The notes beneath the pieces are model-generated. The model saw nothing but the letters and a program-made list of their open reading frames with translations. It was not told where the DNA came from and did no database searches. This document shows positions 47,577 to 56,430 of a DNA stretch of 64,000 nucleotides, piece by piece. The position numbers were made by a program, and so were the translations under genes. Source of the stretch: Mycolicibacterium tusciae. GTDB taxonomy: Bacteria > Actinomycetota > Actinomycetes > Mycobacteriales > Mycobacteriaceae. The stretch spans positions 372,001 through 436,000 of the forward strand of contig NZ_MVIM01000003.1 in the NCBI RefSeq assembly GCF_002086795.1. The letters are read 5' to 3'. The stretch's first letter is position 1; every line of letters starts with the position of its first letter.

Positions 47577-47628
47577 TCACGCGGTGGGTTGCCAGACCCC
47601 CTGAAAGCCTTGGCCTGCGTTGCCGGTT
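47577..47628 (-). pseudogene. Decayed 3' end of an NlpC/P60 gene
   Basis: The minus strand reads NAGQGFQGVWQPTA-stop, matching the C-terminus of the intact NlpC/P60 protein at 55001 (NAGQGFQGFWRPTA-stop) with several different codons. Homology stops just upstream of the Asn. The giant mosaic gene therefore lies between two NlpC/P60 3' ends. Confidence 0.7.
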
Positions 47629-47683
47629 CGGGGCTTGCAAGAGCGCGAATAGCTCTCGGACACTGGCGGTTTCAGGGCTTCGC

Positions 47684-50600
47684 TCAGCTGACGTTCAAGG
47701 TGACCGTGGCAATCGGGCTGTCGACGGTCCCGTCGTTGACCTTGTAGGTGAAGGAGTCCTCACCGACGTAGTCGGTGTTGGGCTTGTAGGTGAACACGCG
47801 TTGGACGCCGTCGAAGAACAGTTCGCCGTGCGTGGTGCCGCTGATCAGCGTTGCGGTCAGGGTGTCGTTGTCGACGTCGGATGATCTGTTTTGCAGGCTG
47901 AAGCCGATGAAGCCGTTCTTGGGGAAGGGGATCGTGTCGTTGTTGATCACCGGCGCGTCGTTGACCGGAGTGACGGTGATGTTCACCGTCGTCGACGCCG
48001 ATTTGTCGATGCCGTCGGAGACTTGGTAGCTGAAGGAGTCGGGGCCGTTGTAATTCAGCGACGGCGTGTAGGTGAACGAGCCATCAGGGTTGATTGCAAG
48101 AGTTCCGTGCGTTGGCGCGATCGCATCGGTGATGAGCAGCTGCTGGCCGTTGGCGTCGGTGTCGTTTGTGAGCAGTCCGGGGGCGGGGATGGTCAGCGTG
48201 GTGTCCTCGGCGGTGGTGTAGGCGTCGGTGTTGCCCACCGGGGGGGCGTTGTCGGGGTCGTCGACGGGGGTGATGGTGAAGTTCACTGTGATGGGCGCCG
48301 AGGTCACGGTGCCGTCGGACACTCGGTAGGTGAAGGAGTCGGTGCCGTTGTAGTTGGCCGTCGGCGTGTAGGTGAAGGCACCGTTCGACAAGACTTCGAT
48401 CGTGCCATGCGACACCGAGGTGCGGTTGCTGATAGCCAGGGGGCCTTCGGCGTCAAAGTCGTTGGCGAGCAGCCCAGGGGCGGGGATGGTCAGCGTGGTG
48501 TCCTCGGCCAGGGTGTAGGAGTCGGAGGTGCCGACGGGGGCGTCGTTGACGGGGTTGACGGTGACGTTCACGGTGGTGACGTTGCTGTTCAGCGTCCCGT
48601 CGTTGGCCGTGTAGGTGAATGAGTCTGACCCGGAGTAGTTGGCCGCGGGGGTGTAGGTGAACGATCCGTTGGGGTTGAGCGTGACCGTCCCGTGCAGGGG
48701 ATCGGCGACCTTCACGGCGGTCAACGGGTTGCCCTCGACATCGGTGTCGTTGCCCAGCACGCCGGCACCGGTGATGACGAGCGGGGTGTCCTCGTTGGTG
48801 CTGTACGCGTCGTCGGTCGCGGCTGGGGCGTCGTTGACCGCATTGACTGTGATGGTCACGGTGGCCGTGTCGCTGTCGAGGGTGCCGTCGTTGACCTTGT
48901 AGGTGAACGAGTCGGGCCCGTTGTAGTTGGCGGTGGGGCTGTACGTGAACGATCCGTTGGGGTTGAACGTGACGGTTCCGTGGGCGGGGTCGGTGACCTT
49001 CACGGCGGTCAACGGGTTGCCGTTGGGGTCGGTGTCGTTGGCCAGCACGCCGGCTCCGGCGATCACCAGCGTGGTGTCCTCGATGGCGGTGTAGGCGTCG
49101 TTGGCCGCGGTCGGCGCGACGTTGGCCGCATTGACCGTGATGTTCACGGTGGCGACGTTGCTGTCCAATGCGCCGTCGTTGACCTTGTAGGTGAACGAGT
49201 CGGGCCCGTTGTAGTTGGCCGTCGGGGTGTAGGTGAACGATCCGTTGGCGTTGAGCGTGACGGTTCCGTGGGCGGGGTCGGTGACCTTGACGGCGGTCAA
49301 CGGGTTGTTCTCGGCGTCGGTGTCGTTGCCCAGCACGCCAGATCCGGTGACGACGAGGGCGGTGTCTTCGTTGGTGCTGTACGAGTCGTTGGTCGCGGCT
49401 GGGGCGTCGTTGACGGGGTCGACCGTGATGTTGACCGTGGCGACGTTGCTGTCGAGGGCGCCGTCGTTGACCTTGTAGGTGAACGAGTCGGGGCCGTTGT
49501 AGTTGGCGGTGGGGCTGTACGTGAACGATCCGTTGGGGTTGAACGTGACCGTCCCATGCGCGGGGTTGCTGACCTTCACGGCGGTCAACGGGTTGTTCTC
49601 GGTGTCGGTGTCGTTGCCCAGCACCCCGGGTCCGGTGACGACGAGCGCAGAGTCCTCGCTGGTCGAGTAGGCGTTGTTGACCGCCACCGGTGGGTTGTTG
49701 GCGGTCGCAGCCACCGTGACCTCGGTCACCTTTCCGGGTGCACCGACCCTCCCGCCTGCGACGTAAACGCGCTGGCCGTCGGGATGTGCCAATATTCCGA
49801 CGCTGGACACGCTCGGGGAGCCGGCAATCAGGCTCAGCACCGCGGCGGATCTCGCGATGTCGAACACCTGTACCTGGGCGGCGTTTTGTTCTGCGACGTA
49901 TAGGAGCGAGCCATCGGGACTGACCGCTAGAGCTACCCGAGTGCTGAAGCCGCCAAGGGGGATGGACGTAATGCCGTTGGTCGGATCGTTGTCGGTGTCG
50001 ACAAGAGCGTTGGTCGCTGCGTCGATGACGCTCACCGAATGCGAGTTCAGGTTGAGGACGTAGACCCGGTCGCCGCTGACCGCGATCGAAATTGGCGAGG
50101 CGCCCACGGTGATGTTCGTGGTGCCGTTGGTCGGGTCGTCGTCGGTGTCGACGACCGTGTTGGTAGTCGTGTCGATCACCGCCACCTGGCCGGGACTGCT
50201 CTGGTTGCCGAGCAGCCCGACGTAGACGCGCCGACCGTCGGCGCTCGCCGCCATCGCGCGGGGACCGACCCCGACGGGGATGGTCTGTACCACGGTGTTC
50301 GTATAGGGGTTGATCACCTTTACATCGGAAGTGCCCGTCACGTATACACGCTGCCCGTTAGCCGTGTCCACGAATGTCACCCCCAACGCGTCGCCGCTGA
50401 ACAATGTGGTCCCAGTGACGGTGTTGGTTTCGGTGTTGATTATTGTCACCGTTCCACTGCCGCTTACAGCGAGCCGTCTACCGTCCGGGCTGAGTGCCAT
50501 GCCGAAAGAACCCCCGTTGACTGGGATGTTCTGGATCACGGTGTTGGTTTCGGTGTCGATCACCGCGACCGAGCTGGGCGAGCGTTGGGCGACGTAGAGG

Positions 50601-53600
50601 CGTGTGCCGTCGAGGCTGAGCACCATCCCGGCAGGACTTTCACCGGCGAGGTTGATGGTGTCGCTGACGGTGGCCTGGATGACCGTGACCGTGACAGTGG
50701 CGGTGGAAGCCCCGTTGAGGGTGTAGGTGAAGGTGTCGGTGCCGTTGAAGTCGGCGTCGGGGGTGTAGGTGACGCCGGTGCCTCCGGCAGTGATGACTGC
50801 GGTGCCGTGGGCGGGATCGGTGACGCTTTGCACTTGTTTGGCGCCACCGTCCACGTCGGTGTCGTTGGCCAGCACATTCAGCGTGGTCACTCTGTTCTGA
50901 GCGACGGTGGCGATGTCGTTGGCGGCGACTGGGGGGGAGTCGGCCGCGATGACAGTAACCGTGACGGTGGCGGTGGAGCCGCCGTTGAGGGTGTAGCTGA
51001 AGGTGTCGGTGCCGCTGAAGTTGGCGTCGGGGGTGTAGGTGATGGAGCTGCCGTCGGCGGCAGGGACTGTCGTGCCATTGGCGGGATCCGTGACCTCTAC
51101 TACCGTTTTCAGTCCGGCGTCGATGTCGGTGTCGTTGGCCAACACCTGGATGACGGTGCCGGTGCTGTCCTCGGCGACGGTGGCGGCGTCGGGGATCGCG
51201 ACCGGTGCGTCGTCGACGGCGGTGACGGTGATGGTGACGATGGCTTCGTTGCTGGTGGCGCCGTCGACATCGTTGACCCGGTACGTGAAGCTGTCGGACG
51301 TCACCTCGGTGCCGTTGGAGGCGTAGCTGACGGTGCCGTTGGGGTTGACGGTGACACTTCCGGCGGTGGGCTGTCCGGTGATGACGACCGTCGCCGGGTT
51401 GATACCGCCGTCGACGTCGGTGTCGTTGGCGGTGAGCGCGATGGTGGTGCTGGCGCCCTCGGCGACGGTTGCCGCGTCGTCCACCGCGACCGGCGGATCG
51501 TTGACGGGGATGGCGGTGGTCGAGGACATCAGGACTGTGTGACCCACGCCCGCGGCGACCTGCGTGTAGGTCACTCCGGCCGGGAGCGCCGGGATGTTCT
51601 CCCCGCCGGAGTCCGAGAAGTCGCCGCCGACACCGATGACGGTGCCGTCGGAGCGCAACAACACCGTGTAGTTGATGGCGACGTCGACTTGGGTGTAGGC
51701 GACCCCGGCTGGCGGCGCCGGGATGTTGAGCAGCCCGCCGAAGGTCTGGCCGATACCCACTGCGGTGCCGTCGGAGCGCAGCAGCACCGTGTTGCCGAAG
51801 ACGCCGGCGGCCACCTGGGTGTACTTGACCCCGGTCGGCAGTGCCGGGATGTTGATCTGCCCGGAGCTGTTGCTGCCGACGCCCACGGCGGTGCCGTCGG
51901 AGCGCAGCAGCACTGTGTGGTAACCGGCGTTGCCACTGCCGCCGGCGGCAACCTGGGTGTATTCGACTCCCGTCGGCAGTTCGGGGATGGCGGGGCCGCC
52001 GATGGTGACGGCGGTGCCGTCGGAGCGCAGCAACACCGTGTGAGTCACGCTGGCCGCCACCTGGGTGTAGGTGACGCCGTCGGGCAGCTCCGGGATCGCG
52101 GGTCCGCCGAGGGTCACGGCGGTGCCGTCGGAGCGCAGCAACACCGTGTGATCGGCGCCGCCGTCGGAATCGAAGACCTTCGTGTAGGTGACGCCTTCCG
52201 GCAGCGGGGGGATGTTCGTCTGACCGTAATAGTTGAAACCGACGGCGACGGCGGTGCCGTCGGAGCGCAGCAACACGGTGTGAAGGCGGCCGGCACCCAC
52301 CTCGGTATAGGTGACCCCGGCGGGCAGTGCCGGGATGTTGAGCTGACCGGCATTGTTCAGACCGACGGCGGTTACGTTGTTGGCGGTGCCGATGTCTCTG
52401 GTGTCGGTGGAACTGGTGCCGTGGGTATCGGTGACAGTGACGGTGACCGGCACGAGGGCGCCGGGATTGGCGGCCGCCCAGGTTGGGTCGGCGACCACCT
52501 GGAAGCCGCCGCCGGGCAGTGGGGTCACCGTGACCGGGATGGTGGCATCGGCGGCGGTCACCGTGGTCGATATCGCGTCGCCGTCGATATCACTCGCGGT
52601 CACCGACACGACCCAGGTGTTACCGACCCCCGGCGTGGACGTCACTTGCTCGATGACGGGGGCGGCCTCGTTTACGGCGGTGATGGTGACGGCGACGGTG
52701 GCGGTGGAGCCGCCGTTGAGGGTGTAGGTGAAGGTGTCGGGGGCGGTGGTGGTGAACGCGTCCGGGTTGGGTGTGTAGGTCAGCGTGGTGTCGGTGAAGG
52801 TGACGGTGCCTGCGGTGGGTTGGGTGACCGCGGTGATCTGTTTGGGGCCGGCGTCGGGGTCGGTGTCGTTGGCTAGTACGTCGATGGTGGCGGTGGGGCT
52901 GTCTTCGGTGATGGTGGCGGTGTCGTTGACTGCGACCGGGTTGTCGTCGACGGCGATGACGGTGAAGGTGACGGTGGCGGTGGAGCCGCCGTTGAGGGTG
53001 TAGGTGAAGGTGTCGGTGCCGTTGAAGTCGGCATCGGGGGTGTAGATGATGGCGGCGCCCTCGCCGATGACGGCAGCAGTGCCGTTGGTGGGCTGGGTGA
53101 CTGCGGTGATTTCTTTGGGGCCGGCGTCGATGTCGGTGTCGTTGTACAGGGCGTCGAAGATGAAGGCGCTGTCTTCGTCTGTCGTGGGGAAATCCGGATT
53201 GGCCACCGGGTTGTCGTCGACTGCGGTGACGGTGACGGTGACGGTGGCGGTCGATTCGCCGTTGAGGGTGTAGGTGAAGGTGTCGGTGCCGTTGAAGTCG
53301 GCGTCGGGGGTGTAGGTGACCGTGGTGTCGGTGAAGGTCACCGAGCCGCCGGCGGGGTCGGTGACGCTCTGCACCTTGATGGGTCCGGCATCGGCGTCGG
53401 TGTCGTTGGCCAACACCTGGATCAGGGTGGGACCGCTGTCCTCGGCGACGCTGATCGGGCCGTCGTCGATGGCGGTTGGGGTGTCGTCGACGGGGGTGAT
53501 GGTGATGGTGGCGTTGGTGGTGGAGGTGTGTCCGCCGCCGAAGGACAGACCATCGAGGCCGTGGACGTGCCAGGGGCTGGCTTCGTCGGAGACGGTGTAG

Positions 53601-54745
53601 CTGAAGCTGTCGGTGCCGGTGTAATTGGCGTTCGGGGTGTAGGTGAACGTGCTGTCCTCGTTGAGCACCACCGAGCCGTGGGCGGGTTGGGTGTAATCGG
53701 TCACGGTCAGCACGTCGCCGCCGGGCAGGCCGGCGACCGGGGCACTCACGTCGGCATCAATGTCGTTGGCCAGCACCGCAATATTCACGCCGGTGTCTTC
53801 AGAGGTGGTGATCGTATCGAGCACCGCGGTGGGAGACTTATTGAAGAAGCTGCGTTGCAGTTCGCGTTGCACCCACCCGAGCACGATGAACAGCATCATC
53901 GGCGGGGCGGGGGTGGCCGGGCCTGGCGAGAAGATTGACGTCAGAAGTGTGTTGATCGCGGTGATGGCGATGTTGGCCAGCGCCGCCGGCGCCCCTGATA
54001 GCGCGTCGATCAGATTGGCTGGCTGAGCGGTCAGCGGCGTGGGGGCTGGGGTGAGCGGCCCGGCGGTGGTGAACATCTGCGGTGCTGCGGGGTCTTCGAC
54101 GGTCAACGTGCTCATCGTGCGGGCGCTGGGCTGCCCGACGCTGAACTGCCCGGCGTCCGCGTCACTGCCTTGGTCGGTGGGGCCGGTGGGATCCCCGATC
54201 AGGGTGCGGCCGTTGGTGTCGGCGGGTGGGAGTAGGTCGTCGGTCGGCGGCTCGGGTGTCACGACCGCGGTGTCGATAGCCGCGGCCGGCGGAGGGGTCT
54301 CCGCCTGCGTTACTGGCGTCTGGGGGGTTTGCACGATCGGGGTCGGGGTGGTGGCGCCCTGCTCGGCGTCCTCGCCTGGATCGGCGTCCTCGTCGCGGTC
54401 GGAGTCTTCGTCCAGACCGGATAGGTGCGCGCCGCCGGTGTTGGAGAAGTTCATCTCCGGCACTGTGGGCCCGGTGCCGGTCGTGGGGCCCTGTGCCGGC
54501 GCGCTGTCCGGAGTGGTCTGCGGCACAGCGGTATTGATGACGGTGTCGGCGGGACCGGACGGATCGTTTGATGGGGCATCGGCAGAGTCATTGGCAGTGT
54601 CTGGCGCGTTGTCCGAGGATTGCGTACCGTCCTCGGCCCATGCCACCGCTGGGCTGCCGATGCCGAATCCGGTCGCCGCTGCGACCCCGACACCCAACGC
54701 CACGGCCAACGCACCAACCCGACCGATATACATCGCATGACCCAT
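47684..54745 (-). CDS. Giant secreted mosaic of Ig/cadherin-like, RCC1-like and YVTN-propeller repeats
   Basis: This 2353-aa protein opens with a signal peptide (residues 1-37, IGRVGALAVALGVGVAAATGFGIG, cleaved near AWAE). An acidic Pro/Thr-rich stretch of about 200 residues follows. Four Ig/cadherin-like units with the N-D-T-D-x-D motif lie near 300-700, then a linker domain and six RCC1-like units, each with RSDGT. Three more Ig-like units come next, then a YVTN-type beta-propeller of about 320 residues (NTVVQTIPVGVGPRAMA), then seven Ig-like units to the C-terminus (VTLNVS-stop). I see no LPXTG, transmembrane anchor or RTX export repeats. The many DxD-type loops suggest calcium binding. 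It is probably exported by Sec and works as an adhesin or surface protein; this is inference. The start is ATG 54745 (MGHAMYIG); ATG 54733 is an alternative. Confidence 0.88.
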   Translation of the reverse strand: MGHAMYIGRVGALAVALGVGVAAATGFGIGSPAVAWAEDGTQSSDNAPDTANDSADAPSNDPSGPADTVINTAVPQTTPDSAPAQGPTTGTGPTVPEMNFSNTGGAHLSGLDEDSDRDEDADPGEDAEQGATTPTPIVQTPQTPVTQAETPPPAAAIDTAVVTPEPPTDDLLPPADTNGRTLIGDPTGPTDQGSDADAGQFSVGQPSARTMSTLTVEDPAAPQMFTTAGPLTPAPTPLTAQPANLIDALSGAPAALANIAITAINTLLTSIFSPGPATPAPPMMLFIVLGWVQRELQRSFFNKSPTAVLDTITTSEDTGVNIAVLANDIDADVSAPVAGLPGGDVLTVTDYTQPAHGSVVLNEDSTFTYTPNANYTGTDSFSYTVSDEASPWHVHGLDGLSFGGGHTSTTNATITITPVDDTPTAIDDGPISVAEDSGPTLIQVLANDTDADAGPIKVQSVTDPAGGSVTFTDTTVTYTPDADFNGTDTFTYTLNGESTATVTVTVTAVDDNPVANPDFPTTDEDSAFIFDALYNDTDIDAGPKEITAVTQPTNGTAAVIGEGAAIIYTPDADFNGTDTFTYTLNGGSTATVTFTVIAVDDNPVAVNDTATITEDSPTATIDVLANDTDPDAGPKQITAVTQPTAGTVTFTDTTLTYTPNPDAFTTTAPDTFTYTLNGGSTATVAVTITAVNEAAPVIEQVTSTPGVGNTWVVSVTASDIDGDAISTTVTAADATIPVTVTPLPGGGFQVVADPTWAAANPGALVPVTVTVTDTHGTSSTDTRDIGTANNVTAVGLNNAGQLNIPALPAGVTYTEVGAGRLHTVLLRSDGTAVAVGFNYYGQTNIPPLPEGVTYTKVFDSDGGADHTVLLRSDGTAVTLGGPAIPELPDGVTYTQVAASVTHTVLLRSDGTAVTIGGPAIPELPTGVEYTQVAAGGSGNAGYHTVLLRSDGTAVGVGSNSSGQINIPALPTGVKYTQVAAGVFGNTVLLRSDGTAVGIGQTFGGLLNIPAPPAGVAYTQVDVAINYTVLLRSDGTVIGVGGDFSDSGGENIPALPAGVTYTQVAAGVGHTVLMSSTTAIPVNDPPVAVDDAATVAEGASTTIALTANDTDVDGGINPATVVITGQPTAGSVTVNPNGTVSYASNGTEVTSDSFTYRVNDVDGATSNEAIVTITVTAVDDAPVAIPDAATVAEDSTGTVIQVLANDTDIDAGLKTVVEVTDPANGTTVPAADGSSITYTPDANFSGTDTFSYTLNGGSTATVTVTVIAADSPPVAANDIATVAQNRVTTLNVLANDTDVDGGAKQVQSVTDPAHGTAVITAGGTGVTYTPDADFNGTDTFTYTLNGASTATVTVTVIQATVSDTINLAGESPAGMVLSLDGTRLYVAQRSPSSVAVIDTETNTVIQNIPVNGGSFGMALSPDGRRLAVSGSGTVTIINTETNTVTGTTLFSGDALGVTFVDTANGQRVYVTGTSDVKVINPYTNTVVQTIPVGVGPRAMAASADGRRVYVGLLGNQSSPGQVAVIDTTTNTVVDTDDDPTNGTTNITVGASPISIAVSGDRVYVLNLNSHSVSVIDAATNALVDTDNDPTNGITSIPLGGFSTRVALAVSPDGSLLYVAEQNAAQVQVFDIARSAAVLSLIAGSPSVSSVGILAHPDGQRVYVAGGRVGAPGKVTEVTVAATANNPPVAVNNAYSTSEDSALVVTGPGVLGNDTDTENNPLTAVKVSNPAHGTVTFNPNGSFTYSPTANYNGPDSFTYKVNDGALDSNVATVNITVDPVNDAPAATNDSYSTNEDTALVVTGSGVLGNDTDAENNPLTAVKVTDPAHGTVTLNANGSFTYTPTANYNGPDSFTYKVNDGALDSNVATVNITVNAANVAPTAANDAYTAIEDTTLVIAGAGVLANDTDPNGNPLTAVKVTDPAHGTVTFNPNGSFTYSPTANYNGPDSFTYKVNDGTLDSDTATVTITVNAVNDAPAATDDAYSTNEDTPLVITGAGVLGNDTDVEGNPLTAVKVADPLHGTVTLNPNGSFTYTPAANYSGSDSFTYTANDGTLNSNVTTVNVTVNPVNDAPVGTSDSYTLAEDTTLTIPAPGLLANDFDAEGPLAISNRTSVSHGTIEVLSNGAFTYTPTANYNGTDSFTYRVSDGTVTSAPITVNFTITPVDDPDNAPPVGNTDAYTTAEDTTLTIPAPGLLTNDTDANGQQLLITDAIAPTHGTLAINPDGSFTYTPSLNYNGPDSFSYQVSDGIDKSASTTVNITVTPVNDAPVINNDTIPFPKNGFIGFSLQNRSSDVDNDTLTATLISGTTHGELFFDGVQRVFTYKPNTDYVGEDSFTYKVNDGTVDSPIATVTLNVS
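48330..49690 (-). repeat. Tandem array of 288-nt (96-aa) units inside the giant gene
   Basis: The block coding for the F-T-Y-K-V-N-D-G phrase recurs at 48613, 48901, 49189 and 49477, exactly 288 nt apart each time. Neighbouring units are spaced 285, 300 and 282 nt. The central units share long near-identical stretches, so unit number may vary by recombination. Confidence 0.88.
49700..50670 (-). repeat. YVTN-type beta-propeller region inside the giant gene
   Basis: Repeating units of about 40-45 residues end in phrases such as RLYVAQRSPSSVAVIDTETN, RVYVTGTSDVKVINPYTN and RVYVGLLGNQSSPGQVAVIDTTTN. These are the YVTN family pattern found in surface-layer and archaeal or bacterial secreted proteins. 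Confidence 0.82.
51530..52385 (-). repeat. RCC1-like repeats inside the giant gene
   Basis: Six units carry the phrase TVLLRSDGT followed by a variable VGxGxN-like turn and often GQxNIPxLPxGVxYT. At nucleotide level a roughly 30-nt block recurs near 51640, 51765, 51890, 52012, 52118 and 52252. RCC1-like repeats form seven-bladed propellers in proteins such as RCC1 and BLIP-II. Confidence 0.85.
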
Positions 54746-55000
54746 GTCAGCATCCCTGACGACCCAGAGGTCGCCGCGAAACCAGGGTCGATGAGGTTTC
54801 GGTCGGTGCCAGCCCGATCGCGTCGCCAGTAAAGGAGACAGCAAATTAACTGTGCCGTCAAAGCCTAGCCGAAACCCGCGTCCTTCGGGGCAAGATTGGC
54901 CTTGGCGCCGTCTTCGCGACCTCGCCGAGGCACTCGCACGCGGCGGGGCCAGTCATCGCGGCCACGCCGCCGGTAGCAAGACGATGCCCTGGACGCGTCG

Positions 55001-56083
55001 TCACGCCGTCGGCCGCCAGAAGCCCTGGAAGCCCTGACCGGCATTCGTGGCCCGGATCGGCGACAGTTGCACCGGGTCGCCGGCCTCGACCATCTGGCCG
55101 TTGCCGACGATCATCGCGACATGGCCATCCCACACGGCGAGGTCGCCCGGCCGCAAATTGCCTGCCGCGACAGGCGCTCCCACGTCTTGCTCCTGTGCCA
55201 GTCGCGGAAGACTCAGTCCCGCTTCGGAATACGCCCACTGGGTGAGTCCGCTGCAGTCCAAACCGATTCCCGGCGTCGTGCCGCCCCAGTCGTACGGCAC
55301 TCCCAGCTGCGTCAGAGCATGGCGGACAGCGCTGGCCGCCGTCGCATTCGGCGCCGTGGCGGTGCTGCCATCGGGGAGCCGGATCGCGACGCCGTCGCCG
55401 AAGACACCGGCTTCCGGTAACGATGCCGGCGGATCCGGCTTGAACAGCGAAGCCAGATCACCGAAACCCGAACCCGAGGTGTCACCGGACAAGGGGCTCA
55501 TCGGCGCAGCTCCGCCCATTCCCGAGCCCATCGACGGCATTGCCGACCCGATCCCGGACGGTGCCGTTGATGCCGCTGGCGGAGCCGACGGGCGGGCCAG
55601 TGCCGAGGCGTGCTCGTCCAGCTCGGCCTGAAGTTCCTCGACCACTGAGAGGGCGTCGGCGAGCGACCGCTGCGCCTCGGCCCGCAGCGCCGCGACGACC
55701 TCGGGTGAATCCAGGAACGGCTCCAGGGCTGCGGCGCGCGATTCGAAGTCCTCGATGATGTCGCGCAGCCGCTCATGCGCGCGTGTCACTGCGGCCCCGG
55801 CGGTGCTTGCCACCGCATTCATCCGGTCGGCACGATCGGCCAAGCTGTCGATGGCCGACTGCGTCCTCGCCATGAAGGCAGCTGCCCCGTCGGCGCCCGC
55901 CCCGGTCCATTCGGTCTGACGCCACGACCGTCTGGTCGCCGCCGATATGTCGGAAAGCGCGTCTCGCGCCCGGGCCAGTGCCGCGACTGGCTCGGCAGCA
56001 GTATCTCCGGACCATCCCGGACCGACCATCGACTGCACCGCTCGCAGTGGTGCCGTCAGCGCAGCGACCAGAGCGCCGGTCAT
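55001..56083 (-). CDS. NlpC/P60 (C40) peptidase with an N-terminal WXG-type helical domain
   Basis: This 360-aa protein has an N-terminal helical region (residues about 1-165) with a WXG motif (W-T-G at 59-61) and coiled-coil heptads, as in type VII secretion substrates. A Ser/Gly/Pro-rich linker follows (165-225), then a C-terminal NlpC/P60 endopeptidase domain. Catalytic Cys277 is in GLDCSGLTQWAY and His321 in WDGHVAMIVG; the third polar residue is probably in the following MVEAG strand. It should cut peptidoglycan stem peptides. No Sec signal is present. The start is 2 nt after the stop of the ESX-associated small gene, suggesting ESX export of the pair. Its C-terminal sequence recurs as the fragment at 47577. 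Confidence 0.88.
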   Translation of the reverse strand: MTGALVAALTAPLRAVQSMVGPGWSGDTAAEPVAALARARDALSDISAATRRSWRQTEWTGAGADGAAAFMARTQSAIDSLADRADRMNAVASTAGAAVTRAHERLRDIIEDFESRAAALEPFLDSPEVVAALRAEAQRSLADALSVVEELQAELDEHASALARPSAPPAASTAPSGIGSAMPSMGSGMGGAAPMSPLSGDTSGSGFGDLASLFKPDPPASLPEAGVFGDGVAIRLPDGSTATAPNATAASAVRHALTQLGVPYDWGGTTPGIGLDCSGLTQWAYSEAGLSLPRLAQEQDVGAPVAAGNLRPGDLAVWDGHVAMIVGNGQMVEAGDPVQLSPIRATNAGQGFQGFWRPTA

Positions 56084-56085
56084 GG

Positions 56086-56382
56086 TCAGGCGTCCGCGAT
56101 GCGGGTGCCCGCGGTGCTGTCGGCCGAGTCGTAAGCGGACGCAACGGCGTACGCCGCGGCATCCGACGCCCACAGTCGCTCGCTGAGTGTGGCGGCCGCG
56201 CGGGATCCGTCGGCCACGGCCTCGGTCAGGGCGGACAGGAAGCCGGCGCCGACGGGTCCCAGAGACCGTCCGGATGCCGCAATCGGCAGCGAAGACAGCG
56301 TGGCGGCAACGTCGGCGAGGTCGTCGGCGTGAGCTGAGTTGGCGGATCCCAGCGCACGTATCGCATCGGTATCGGCGAACAT
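56086..56382 (-). CDS. Small ESX secretion-associated protein (EspC/DUF2580-like)
   Basis: This 98-aa, Ala-rich, fully helical protein has no signal peptide. It begins MFADTDAIRALGSANSAHADDLADVAATLSSLP and continues with LGPVGAGFLSALTEAVADGSRAAATLSERLWASDAAAYAVASAYDSAD. The final Y-x3-D/E-like spacing (YDSAD) resembles the ESX export signal YxxxD/E. It is placed in the DUF2580/EspC-like group. It is transcribed with the WXG-bearing NlpC/P60 gene 2 nt downstream, a pairing typical of two-protein ESX substrates. Confidence 0.72.
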   Translation of the reverse strand: MFADTDAIRALGSANSAHADDLADVAATLSSLPIAASGRSLGPVGAGFLSALTEAVADGSRAAATLSERLWASDAAAYAVASAYDSADSTAGTRIADA

Positions 56383-56418
56383 GCGCTTATGACGGCCTCC
56401 GGGCCCGATCGGTTCCAC

Positions 56419-56424
56419 TAATGT
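56419..56424 (+). promoter_or_regulatory. -10 box for a leaderless upp transcript
   Basis: TAATGT (TANNNT) ends 6 nt before ATG 56431 and no ribosome site intervenes, predicting transcription from the start codon. Confidence 0.45.
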
Positions 56425-56430
56425 GCGCGC

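Noticed and set aside
45751..47640. Upstream extension of the Rv3311-like gene to 47640
   Set aside because: The extension is antisense to the SRPBCC gene; the family start is ATG 47007.
48330..49690. CRISPR-like or transposon repeat array
   Set aside because: The repeat period is 288 nt, in frame, and encodes a protein fold; there are no unique spacers or cas genes.
50039..52876. 945-codon open frame on the plus strand opposite the giant gene
   Set aside because: It is an antisense shadow produced by the repetitive, high-GC coding of the giant protein; its translation is Gly/Val/Asp-rich low-complexity sequence without domains or a start signal.
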